Positions 1-5,985 of a DNA stretch of 5,985 nt are shown piece after piece (the stretch's first letter is position 1; every line of letters starts with the position of its first letter). Position numbers and translations under genes: made by a program. This stretch comes from an uncultured cyanobacterium (lineage in GTDB: Bacteria > Cyanobacteriota > Cyanobacteriia > PCC-6307 > Cyanobiaceae): the NCBI GenBank assembly GCA_903934745.1, contig CAIZOZ010000163.1, positions 1 to 5,985 on the forward strand. The letters run 5' to 3'. The notes under the pieces are model-generated. The model was not told the origin of the DNA, did no database searches, and saw only the letters and a list, made by a program, of their open reading frames with translations.

Positions 1-1141
1 AGGCGAACTGAAGAATTTTCATGCCGGGAAGCCGGAAGCGATCCCGGATCGCCTCCACCGCGGCAGTGATCACGCCCAGATCTTCGGCAATCAACGGCAG
101 GCGACCATCCGGCAGCAGCAGTCCCTGCCGGCGGCAGCGCCGCTCAAGTTTGGCCAGCAGGGCCATACCCGGCGACACGCACCACTGGCCATGCTCCGCC
201 GTGGGATCCGCCCCCGGCACGCTCCAATAAGACTCCAGGGCCCGGAAATGGTCGAGGCGCAGCAGATCGAAGAGCTCCAGTTGCAGCTCCAACCGGTTCA
301 ACCACCAACGGAAGCCACTCAGCCGATGGCGCCACCAGCGATACACCGGCGTGCCCCATAACTGGCCCGTGGCGGCGAAGTAATCGGGGGGAACACCACT
401 CTGTTGCAGCAGCTGACCGTCCAGGCCCAGGGAGAACAGATGGCGGCGGCACCAGACATCGACGCTGTCGTGGGCCACATAAAAAGGCAGATCGCCCACC
501 AGTCGCAGACCACCGGCCCGGGCCTGCCGTTGCAGCTGGGCCCACTGCTGGCGCAACTGCCATTGCAGCAGGGCCTCCGCCAGCAGCTCAGGGCCGTGCT
601 CGGTCGTGAGCTGGCTCAGGGCCCGACCCTGGCGCTGGGCCAGGGGACCGGGCCACTCCCACCAGGGCTTGCCCTGGTGCAGACGCCGCAGCACCATGAA
701 GCGGCAGTGATCCTCCAGCCAGAAGGCCTGGGAGCGCCGCCAGGTGGCAAAAGCCTGCTGACACTCCTGGGACTGCTCGCTCCAATGCCGGCCCAGGGCC
801 TCCGCCACGGCGGCGGCCCGGGCGGAGGCGGTGGCGGGGTCGAGGCGATCCAAGCCGCCAGCTGGCAGGCCAGCGTGATCAGCGGCGTTGATCAGGCCGG
901 CGGCCAGCAGATCATCGGCGTCGATCAACCAGGGATTGAGGGCCGAACCGCTGGGAGAGCTGTACGGCGAACCGGTGCCATCGGTGGGGGCCAGGGGCAG
1001 CAATTGCCACACCCCCACCCCCTGACGCACCAGCAGATCGATCCAGTCGCGGGCAGCGGCGCCAAAGCTGCCGCAGGCCGCCGTACCGGGCAGGGAGGTG
1101 GGGTGGAGCAGCACTCCGCAACGGCGGTTGTTGGTGTTCAT
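1..1141 (-). CDS. malQ: 4-alpha-glucanotransferase (amylomaltase, GH77), 3' end cut by the window
   Basis: This is a cytosolic GH77 enzyme that moves maltooligosaccharide segments between alpha-1,4-glucans, in glycogen and maltodextrin turnover. 380 codons are visible out of about 500 usual for the family. The N-terminus carries the family pattern GVLLHPTSLPG (about residues 9-19), then WQLLPLAPT and SPYSSPS. Further on are GDLPFYVAHDSVDVW (D217), VPPDYFAATGQLWGTPVY (250-267), LRLDHFR with the presumed nucleophile D297, and IAEDLG with the presumed acid/base E353. The frame leaves the window just after GMKILQFA, so the third catalytic Asp (HDN motif) is not visible. The ATG at 1141-1139 overlaps the bciB stop as ATGA. 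No Shine-Dalgarno is seen before it, so translation probably depends on coupling to bciB. Family identity is secure from the motifs; co-expression with bciB is inferred. Confidence 0.96.
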   Translation of the reverse strand, partial: MNTNNRRCGVLLHPTSLPGTAACGSFGAAARDWIDLLVRQGVGVWQLLPLAPTDGTGSPYSSPSGSALNPWLIDADDLLAAGLINAADHAGLPAGGLDRLDPATASARAAAVAEALGRHWSEQSQECQQAFATWRRSQAFWLEDHCRFMVLRRLHQGKPWWEWPGPLAQRQGRALSQLTTEHGPELLAEALLQWQLRQQWAQLQRQARAGGLRLVGDLPFYVAHDSVDVWCRRHLFSLGLDGQLLQQSGVPPDYFAATGQLWGTPVYRWWRHRLSGFRWWLNRLELQLELFDLLRLDHFRALESYWSVPGADPTAEHGQWCVSPGMALLAKLERRCRRQGLLLPDGRLPLIAEDLGVITAAVEAIRDRFRLPGMKILQFA

Positions 1142-2406
1142 GAAGCGGGGAGCCGATAACGGCTGATGATTCGACGGGCAAAGGCGGGGATGTGACGCTC
1201 AGCCATGGCGGGGTGATGGCGGCGCAGCCACAGGGCGTTGCGGGTGAAGTGGGAGTCGATCGAGAAGCGGCCGTATTCCAACCCCTTGGGGCCCACCCGT
1301 TGCACCAGCCACCCGACCAGCTCGGCCAGCCACATCGGCAGGCGCAGAGCCTTGTCGTAGGCCTCAATGCCCTGCTGCACGGCCTGGCGCCGGTCACCGC
1401 CACTGGTCACCGGCGCCGTCTCGAGTTCGTCTTCGACCAGGGCCAGCAGCTCGGCTCCGGTGTCATTGCGCACCGTGATCCACTGACGGCCGAAGGACGC
1501 TCCCATGTAACCCACCACCAGATCGGCACCGGCATTGGTGTAGTCGAAGCAGCTCAGACAACTGGGGGCGAACACATCCTTCAGCTTGGGCGTATCGAGG
1601 CCAAAGAAAGGAACGGTTTCCTCGTGGCCATCCTGATGGCGGAAATGAATCCGGAAATCCTGCATGAACTCGTAGTGCACCACCGTGGCAGGGGAACGGC
1701 TGGCACTCTCAAGGAAGGTCTGCAGACCCTGGCGCGAAACGTTGTCCACACAGGGCAAACCAAGCACGTAGAGCTTGTCCAGCGGCAGGCTGTCCTGCAC
1801 CGCCCGCAGGGCCTGAATCTGACAACCCACACCGATCGCCAGCAGCCGGCGAATGCCGCTGCCGGGCAGTTGCTCGAGCACCTTCAGGTTCGGGCTCAGG
1901 GTGGGCTTGTTGACCCTGGCGGCCAGCACCTGCTCGGGTGTGCGCGCCAGAACCGGCACCGGGGTGAACCGATCGTGTTCGCTCTGCTGCACGCACAGCA
2001 CCGCATCCACCAGCCCGGTCTCCAGGGCCCGCACACCGATGCGCGAGACGATGCCGCTCCACTGGGCCCCCGGGATCGGCGCCTGCAGACGGGCGCTGAG
2101 CATGCGCTGCTGCACGCCGAAATAAAGCTCGTCTTCGTTGTCGAGGTCGCGGCTGCGGCCATGGGCCCGCTGCTCCATCGCCTCGAACCGTTGCTCCAGA
2201 AAGGCGCAGGCACTGCGCACGTAAGCCACCCAGCGACTGTCACAGAGGCCGCATTGGCTACAGAGATCCTTGGCCGGATAGACGCTGCCCGGAGCCAACG
2301 GCCGGGCCCGTTCATGGGGGGCGAGCCCCTGGCTGGAACCAGCAGACAGCGGGGTTGGCCCCGGGCGCGGTGGGTTGGCTGAGCTCGCGGGCTGGGCGGC
2401 TGTCAA
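1138..2406 (-). CDS. bciB: Ferredoxin-type 8-vinyl (divinyl) chlorophyllide reductase, BciB family
   Basis: This 422-residue iron-sulfur flavoprotein belongs to the coenzyme F420 hydrogenase/dehydrogenase beta-subunit family. The cyanobacterial type (Synechocystis slr1923) reduces the 8-vinyl group of divinyl chlorophyllide with ferredoxin; plant 7-hydroxymethyl chlorophyll a reductase descends from it. Visible here are CSQCGLC (C49, C52, C55), HGRSRDLDNEDELYFG (82-97), ARVNKPTLSPN (163-173), IGVGCQ (C195), GLPCVDNV (C219) and PSCLSCFDY (C283, C286), then LVVGYMGA and a C-terminal GPKGLEYGRFSIDSHF-type segment. The cysteines fit two 4Fe-4S clusters. The start is TTG (2406-2404). It is the only conventional start between the upstream in-frame stop at 2439-2437 and the first cysteine cluster, and it gives about 48 residues before C49, a Pro/Ala/Ser-rich leader longer than I expect for the family. 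Family assignment is strong. The exact reaction is less sure, because some picocyanobacteria carry BciA for 8-vinyl reduction. Confidence 0.9.
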   Translation of the reverse strand: MTAAQPASSANPPRPGPTPLSAGSSQGLAPHERARPLAPGSVYPAKDLCSQCGLCDSRWVAYVRSACAFLEQRFEAMEQRAHGRSRDLDNEDELYFGVQQRMLSARLQAPIPGAQWSGIVSRIGVRALETGLVDAVLCVQQSEHDRFTPVPVLARTPEQVLAARVNKPTLSPNLKVLEQLPGSGIRRLLAIGVGCQIQALRAVQDSLPLDKLYVLGLPCVDNVSRQGLQTFLESASRSPATVVHYEFMQDFRIHFRHQDGHEETVPFFGLDTPKLKDVFAPSCLSCFDYTNAGADLVVGYMGASFGRQWITVRNDTGAELLALVEDELETAPVTSGGDRRQAVQQGIEAYDKALRLPMWLAELVGWLVQRVGPKGLEYGRFSIDSHFTRNALWLRRHHPAMAERHIPAFARRIISRYRLPAS

Positions 2407-2529
2407 GCGATACGGGGCTGGGTGCTGGAGCTCAAGTTATCGGTCACGCTCCCCAGCCGGGTCCGATCGGGTGCCGCCTTGGTCCGAAGTGGGTCAGAGT
2501 GAACGGCCATCCATCCGCTCTCCGGCTCG
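2407..2529. promoter_or_regulatory. Divergent intergenic region between bciB and the LCP gene
   Basis: This 123-bp spacer lies between two divergent starts and must hold the promoters for both directions. The only core element I can point to is weak: on the minus strand, GATAAC at 2440-2435 (4 of 6 matches to TATAAT) lies about 28 bp before the bciB TTG, with no convincing -35 box. On the plus strand I find no good -10 before 2530. Neither start has a clear Shine-Dalgarno. Confidence 0.35.
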
Positions 2530-3594
2530 ATGCCTCCTCGCCGGGATCGTCCGCCTTCCCCGTCATCCCAGCCCACAGGCCAAGGCCAGGGCCAAGGCCG
2601 GCCCGGCCGCAGGCTGGGCCGCCGTCGCGGGAATGCAGCGCCTCAGACGGGGCAACCGCGATCAACGCCGCGCCTGCCACAGCTGACGGCGGCGCGGCTG
2701 GCCGGCGGCGCCCTGGTGGTGATCGGCGCGGTGCTGGGGACCACGGCCCTGGGTGTGGTCTGGCATCCGCGCGACAAGGCGTTCGAACCGAAGGCCGAGC
2801 TGACCCCCGGGACCCTGGCGGAGAAACCGCGGCGCCCGATCACCCTGCTGGTGATCGGCAGCGACAGCGACCAGCTCGGCGATGTCAGCAACGGGGCGGC
2901 ACCGGCCGGGCCCGCCAATGCCGACGCCCTGCTGCTGATCCGCATTGATCCCAAGGGGCCGCTGCAGGTGCTCAACCTGCCCAGGGAACTGGCGGTGACC
3001 CTGCCCGGCAGCCGCCAACCCCTGGCCCTGGGTGACCTCTTTCGCCGTGGTGGAGTGGCCCTGACCGCCGGTGCCGTGCGGGAACTCACCGGCCTGCAAC
3101 CGCCCCGCCCCGACCGCTACCTGGTGCTGCCCCGCAGCGCTCTGCGCGATCTGATCAACGGCCTCGGCGGACTGGAGCTCGATCCACCCCGAACGATGCG
3201 CTACGAGGACAAGGCCCAGAAGCTGAAGATCGATCTCCAGGGCGGGCTGCAGGACCTGGGCGGCGCCCAGGTGGAGCAGCTGGTGCGCTTCCAGGACAAG
3301 GGGCTGGCGGAAACGGGCCGCCGGCTCAACCATCAGTTGGTCGAAACCGCCCTGCGCGAACGGCTGCGACAGCCGCAGCAGCTGGCCAAGCTGGCCTATC
3401 TGCTGCAGATGCTGCAGGGGAAGGTCGACACCAACCTCAGCTCGCGGGAAACCCTGAGCCTGCTGGCGGCAGGACTCGACAGCGACCGTCCGATTCAGTT
3501 CGCCAGCCTGCCCCTGGATCCGGCCAAACCCAGCCACGGCAAGCTGCGGCAGCTGAGCAGCACGGCAACCTTGCCTCTCTGGAACGACAACTGA
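2530..3594 (+). CDS. LytR-CpsA-Psr (LCP) family envelope protein, divergent active site
   Basis: LCP proteins are membrane-anchored phosphotransferases that attach polyprenyl-linked glycopolymers to the cell wall. This one has 354 residues. Residues 1-56 are a cytoplasmic tail rich in Arg, Pro, Gln and Gly, with D6 its only acidic residue. A single membrane segment lies at about 57-77, and the rest would be periplasmic. LCP landmarks in order are LLVIGSDSD (D112), NADALLLIRIDP (130-141, in place of the usual RSDT block), VLNLPRELAVTLPG (R152), a Leu-rich middle with INGLGGLEL (209-217), and VRFQ...ETGRR...HQ (R253, R264). Several arginines usual in the family are replaced: N130, Q255 and N267. 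It may therefore be a lineage-specific LCP derivative with altered or no transferase activity. The ATG at 2530 is the first start after the in-frame stop at 2500-2502. The gene is divergent from bciB and convergent with the next gene. Family call is confident; substrate is unknown. Confidence 0.85.
   Translation: MPPRRDRPPSPSSQPTGQGQGQGRPGRRLGRRRGNAAPQTGQPRSTPRLPQLTAARLAGGALVVIGAVLGTTALGVVWHPRDKAFEPKAELTPGTLAEKPRRPITLLVIGSDSDQLGDVSNGAAPAGPANADALLLIRIDPKGPLQVLNLPRELAVTLPGSRQPLALGDLFRRGGVALTAGAVRELTGLQPPRPDRYLVLPRSALRDLINGLGGLELDPPRTMRYEDKAQKLKIDLQGGLQDLGGAQVEQLVRFQDKGLAETGRRLNHQLVETALRERLRQPQQLAKLAYLLQMLQGKVDTNLSSRETLSLLAAGLDSDRPIQFASLPLDPAKPSHGKLRQLSSTATLPLWNDN
2578..2601 (+). repeat. Four tandem GGCCNN hexamers inside the LCP gene
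   Basis: Four consecutive 6-bp units read GGCCAA, GGCCAG, GGCCAA and GGCCGG. The unit is two codons long and in frame, so it encodes alternating Gly-Gln, residues 17-23, ending in Arg24. Further GGCC-rich sequence follows to about 2610. The location in the low-complexity cytoplasmic tail suggests a length change in whole units would be tolerated. Confidence 0.85.
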
Positions 3595-3621
3595 GTGCGG
3601 CGAGCAGCAGCCCCAGGCGCC

Positions 3622-4239
3622 TCAGCGCAGGTCCAGCTGCTGCCAGCGCAGCGCCAGCACCGCTACCAGAGCGCGGATCTGCTCCTCTCCAGCCTCGCCG
3701 CCAACGACGCTTCCCAGCCAGGGCAAGCCATCCCGGCGGCGCGCCAGGCCGTCCCAGCTCCCCCCCCACTGCAACAAGCCCAGCAACGGCACCCGCCACT
3801 GCTGCAGCAAGGCCGTGCCGGCAGCCGGCCAGCCACAGGCCAGCTGACCGGCCTCGATCACCAGCACACAGGGCTGGCGCCAGGCTCCCAGCGCCTCGAC
3901 CCAGCGGCCTCCGGCCGGCAGTGACAGGCCCGGATCGAGCTCCAGCACCGCCAGCGCAGCGGGGCCCTTGTCCGGGCGCCAGAGAGGGCCTTCAGCCGCG
4001 CCGGCGACGGCACGCTCCAGAGCAGCCAGGGCGACATTGGGATCGTGCAACGGGCTGAGGCGATGCAGCGGCAGCGCCAGCGGGCCGGCCAATCGTTGCG
4101 CCAGCGGCAACAGCGAGGGCAATCCCGCCGGTGCCGGCGCCCCGGCTAACCCGAATCCCACCAGCACCAGAGCCGGTTCTGAGGCTCTCGGCGCCGCTGA
4201 ATCGGGCGGCGGCTCCACCCTGGAATTCAAAACCGTCAT
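3622..4239 (-). CDS. Hypothetical protein, Leu/Ala/Trp-rich, picocyanobacterial type
   Basis: I do not recognise a characterised family. The 205-residue product begins MTVLNSRVEPPP, then alternates short hydrophobic strands with Ala/Pro/Gly-rich turns: ALVLVGFGLAG (about 23-33), an LPLAQRLAGPLALPLHRL stretch, ALAVLELDPGLSLP, EALGAWRQPCVLVIEAG, LLQQWRVPLLGLLQWGG and RRRDGLPWLGSVV near the C-terminus. The pattern suggests a soluble alpha/beta protein. The last part faintly recalls the C-terminal strands of BioD/CobQ-type P-loop proteins, but there is no Walker A motif, so I do not assign it there. No signal peptide or clear membrane helix is seen. Reality as a gene is supported by plausible codon use, no serious competing frame, and a fit between convergent and divergent neighbours. 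An AGGGA (4253-4249) lies 9 bases before the ATG at 4239. It ends 27 bp from the LCP stop and starts 67 bp from prs in the opposite direction. Confidence 0.72.
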   Translation of the reverse strand: MTVLNSRVEPPPDSAAPRASEPALVLVGFGLAGAPAPAGLPSLLPLAQRLAGPLALPLHRLSPLHDPNVALAALERAVAGAAEGPLWRPDKGPAALAVLELDPGLSLPAGGRWVEALGAWRQPCVLVIEAGQLACGWPAAGTALLQQWRVPLLGLLQWGGSWDGLARRRDGLPWLGSVVGGEAGEEQIRALVAVLALRWQQLDLR

Positions 4240-4306
4240 CGCAGGTCATCCCTGGGGGGCCGCCACGCTTCTACCATCGGAGCTGCGCAGGACCGCTCAC
4301 CACCCC
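4240..4306. promoter_or_regulatory. Shared divergent promoter region of prs and the hypothetical gene
   Basis: Only 67 bp separate the two divergent starts, so the promoters must overlap or lie inside the genes. For prs, TACCAT at 4272-4277 matches TATAAT at 4 of 6 positions and sits 29 bp before GTG 4307. On the minus strand, TAGAAG, almost at the same place, also matches 4 of 6 and is about 30 bp before ATG 4239. No good -35 box is visible for either, so this is a weak prediction. Confidence 0.3.
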
Positions 4307-5323
4307 GTGACCAGTTTCTCGACCACGGCGCTCCCCCAACGGGTGGAGCCGAGCGGGGTGACTTCCCAGGCCCAGCAGGACAACCACCGGCTGCGGTTGT
4401 TCAGTGGCAACTCCAATCCCGAACTGGCCCGAGAAATCGGTGACTATCTGGGCGTCCCTGACGGTCCCCGGGTGATCAAGCGCTTTGCCGACGGCGAGCT
4501 CTACATCCAGATCCAGGAATCGATCCGCGGCTGCGACGTGTTCCTGATCCAGCCCACCTGTGCGCCGGTCAACGACCACCTGATGGAGTTGTTGATCATG
4601 GTGGATGCCTGTCGGCGCGCCTCCGCCCGGCAGATCACCGCCGTCATCCCCTACTACGGCTACGCCCGCGCCGACCGCAAGACAGCGGGCCGCGAATCGA
4701 TCACCGCCAAGCTGGTGGCCAACCTGCTGGTTAAATCCGGCGTGGACCGGGTGCTGGCCATGGACCTGCATTCCTCCCAGATCCAGGGCTACTTCGACAT
4801 TCCCTGCGACCACATCTACGGCTCGCCGGTGCTGGTGGATTATCTGCGCACCCGCAACCTCGGCGAGATGGTGGTGGTTTCGCCGGATGTGGGCGGGGTG
4901 GCCCGGGCCCGGGCCTTTGCCAAAAAAATGAACGATGCGCCCCTGGCGATCATCGACAAGCGGCGCTCGGGTCACAATGTGGCCGAAAGCCTCACCGTGA
5001 TCGGCGATGTGGTCGGCAAGACAGCCGTGCTGATCGACGACATGATCGACACCGGTGGCACCATCTGCGCCGGCGCCAGGCTGCTGCGTCAGCGTGGTGC
5101 CGCCCGGGTGCTGTGCTGCGCCACCCACGCCGTGTTCTCGCCACCGGCCAGCGAACGGCTCTCCGAACCGGGTCTGTTTGAGGAGGTGGTGGTCACCAAC
5201 AGCATTCCGCTCGGACCGGAGCGTCATTTCCCCCAGTTGCAAGTGCTCTCGATCGCCACCGTGCTCGGCGAGGCGATCTGGCGAATTCACCAGGAGAGCT
5301 CGGTGAGCTCGATGTTCCGCTGA
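4307..5323 (+). CDS. prs: Ribose-phosphate pyrophosphokinase (PRPP synthetase)
   Basis: This cytosolic enzyme transfers pyrophosphate from ATP to ribose 5-phosphate, making PRPP for purine, pyrimidine, NAD, His and Trp synthesis. All class I landmarks are present in 338 residues: RLFSGNSN (30-37), RFADGE (59-64), QPTCAPVNDHLMELL (82-96), PYYGYARADRK (115-125), MDLHS with the metal-site His155, SPDVGG (192-197), the catalytic flexible loop DKRRSGHN (217-224), and the PRPP-binding loop VLIDDMIDTGGT (241-252). It ends SSVSSMFR, as I recall picocyanobacterial homologues do. I chose GTG 4307, which gives MTSFST..., a beginning I recall from marine Synechococcus and Prochlorococcus proteins. An in-frame GTG at 4358 would give 321 residues and has GGAG at 4345-4348, well spaced, so it remains possible. 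The frame stays open further upstream, but that part is antisense to the neighbouring gene. Function is secure; the start is moderately sure. Confidence 0.97.
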   Translation: MTSFSTTALPQRVEPSGVTSQAQQDNHRLRLFSGNSNPELAREIGDYLGVPDGPRVIKRFADGELYIQIQESIRGCDVFLIQPTCAPVNDHLMELLIMVDACRRASARQITAVIPYYGYARADRKTAGRESITAKLVANLLVKSGVDRVLAMDLHSSQIQGYFDIPCDHIYGSPVLVDYLRTRNLGEMVVVSPDVGGVARARAFAKKMNDAPLAIIDKRRSGHNVAESLTVIGDVVGKTAVLIDDMIDTGGTICAGARLLRQRGAARVLCCATHAVFSPPASERLSEPGLFEEVVVTNSIPLGPERHFPQLQVLSIATVLGEAIWRIHQESSVSSMFR

Positions 5324-5364
5324 GCCCGGGTTCTGCCATCCCGCCCGAGGGCGCCCCAGCAGCC

Positions 5365-5985
5365 ATGGCCGGCAGCCCGAACCCTCTGGCCCCTTTGGCT
5401 CCGCTGCGGCGTCGGGCCCACCTCAAGCGCCACTTGCCGCTGAGCCTCACCTTGCTGCTCACGGGCCTGCTGCAGCTGGCTGGGGCCTTGCCGGCCCAGG
5501 CCTTGCCGTCGGGGTCCAGCCGCCTGCCCCAGCCCCTCGGGCGCCGGGTGGGGGTCTGGTTGACCAACAGCCCGAGCCCGCTGTACTACGACCCGCAGCG
5601 AATCGAGCTGGCGGTGCAGCAGCTCTCGGCGAGCGGCTTCAACACCCTCTATCCCAATGTCTGGAGCCGGGGCACCACCTTCCACCGCAGCCGCCATGCG
5701 CCGATCGAAGCGGCGCTGGCAGCCGTGAAGCCCGACCTCGATCCGATCTGCCGGCTCACCCGGGCGGCCCAGCGTCGCGGCATGCAGGTGATCCCTTGGT
5801 TTGAGTACGGCCTGATGGAACCGGCCGATGCCGAGGTGGTGCGGCAGCACCCGGACTGGGTGCTGCGCCGCGCCGATGGCAGCAGCCTCTATGCCCTGCA
5901 CGGCGCCAACCTGAAAAGCTCACCGCTGAAGGATTTACGGGTGTGGCTGAATCCGGCCCATCCAGGCGTGCGAGCCCGCTTCCTC
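5365..5985 (+). CDS. Secreted glycosyl-hydrolase-like protein (GHL10 / DUF187, COG1649 type), 3' end cut
   Basis: 207 residues are visible, with the rest beyond the right edge. The start has a basic n-region (RRR 15-17, K21, R22), a Leu-rich core (24-42) and an AQA site, giving a likely signal peptide cleaved after A46, so the protein is exported to the periplasm or envelope. The mature part begins the (beta/alpha)8 fold of the GHL10 family: RRVGVWLTN (60-68), a helix, then FNTLYPNVWSRG (92-103), RGMQVIPWFEYGLM (138-151), HPDWVLRRADG and VWLNPAHPGVR near the end. These proteins are predicted glycan hydrolases, but few have been tested, so the substrate is unknown. The ATG at 5365 is the only good start near the signal peptide; GAGGG lies at 5347-5351, somewhat far upstream. 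The gene follows prs by 41 bp on the same strand with no terminator seen, so the two may share a transcript. Confidence 0.88.
   Translation, partial: MAGSPNPLAPLAPLRRRAHLKRHLPLSLTLLLTGLLQLAGALPAQALPSGSSRLPQPLGRRVGVWLTNSPSPLYYDPQRIELAVQQLSASGFNTLYPNVWSRGTTFHRSRHAPIEAALAAVKPDLDPICRLTRAAQRRGMQVIPWFEYGLMEPADAEVVRQHPDWVLRRADGSSLYALHGANLKSSPLKDLRVWLNPAHPGVRARFL

Noticed and set aside
404..1159. Plus-strand open frame of 251 codons antisense to malQ
   Set aside because: malQ motifs occupy the opposite strand throughout; the antisense translation is Gln/Gly-rich with no recognisable domain.
1192..2382. Long plus-strand open frame of 396 codons lying antisense to bciB
   Set aside because: bciB is unmistakable on the other strand. 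The plus-strand translation is low-complexity Gln/His/Gly/Ala-rich with no motif, the usual shadow of a high-GC gene.
2425..2457. Imperfect inverted repeat (CTGGAGC with GCTCCCCAG) in the bciB-LCP spacer, as a candidate operator
   Set aside because: It pairs only with a 2-base bulge and a 17-base loop, a level expected by chance in GC-rich DNA, and matches no operator I know.
2662..3537. Minus-strand open frame of 291 codons antisense to the LCP gene
   Set aside because: The LCP frame has a membrane segment and family motifs. The antisense product is Gln/Gly/Ala-rich and featureless.
3591..3625. Possible terminator between the convergent LCP and hypothetical genes (CTGAG at 3591-3595 pairing with CTCAG at 3621-3625)
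   Set aside because: The arms are only 5 bp, the loop is long and there is no T-run, so it does not qualify as an intrinsic terminator. The 27-bp gap holds nothing else I can support.
3968..4306. A 113-residue N-terminal extension of PRPP synthetase in the same open frame
   Set aside because: The extension is antisense to the hypothetical gene, lacks family similarity, and would make the protein far longer than any usual PRPP synthetase.

Overview
The window reads as ordinary core genome from a high-GC picocyanobacterium (Cyanobium / marine-type Synechococcus lineage). The evidence is a chlorophyll-biosynthesis reductase of the BciB type, a PRPP synthetase whose N- and C-terminal sequences look picocyanobacterial, a G+C of roughly two thirds judged by eye, and gene packing with very short spacers. 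I see no mobile element, CRISPR array, tRNA or rRNA.

Layout. Positions 1-2406 hold two minus-strand genes: bciB (2406 down to 1138), followed with a 4-bp ATGA overlap by malQ (1141 down to the left edge, where it is cut). A 123-bp spacer (2407-2529) separates bciB from a divergent plus-strand LytR-CpsA-Psr (LCP) envelope protein (2530-3594). The LCP gene converges, across only 27 bp, with an unrecognised 205-residue minus-strand gene (4239-3622). That gene is divergent from prs (plus strand, 4307-5323), with 67 bp shared between their starts. A secreted GHL10-type glycosyl-hydrolase-like gene starts at 5365, 41 bp after prs, and runs off the right edge.

Function. bciB-malQ is a probable two-gene operon joining chlorophyll biosynthesis (8-vinyl reduction or a related reduction) to alpha-glucan metabolism. 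prs makes PRPP for nucleotides, His and Trp, and is probably co-transcribed with the GHL10 gene. Two products face the envelope, the LCP protein and the GHL10 protein, but they are not adjacent. No single pathway unites the window.

Hunt result. I found no convincing new system. The points most worth a second look are an LCP protein that has lost several arginines normally conserved in that family, an unrecognised Leu/Trp-rich protein sharing a promoter region with prs, the bciB-malQ translational overlap, and start-codon questions for bciB (TTG) and prs (two GTGs).
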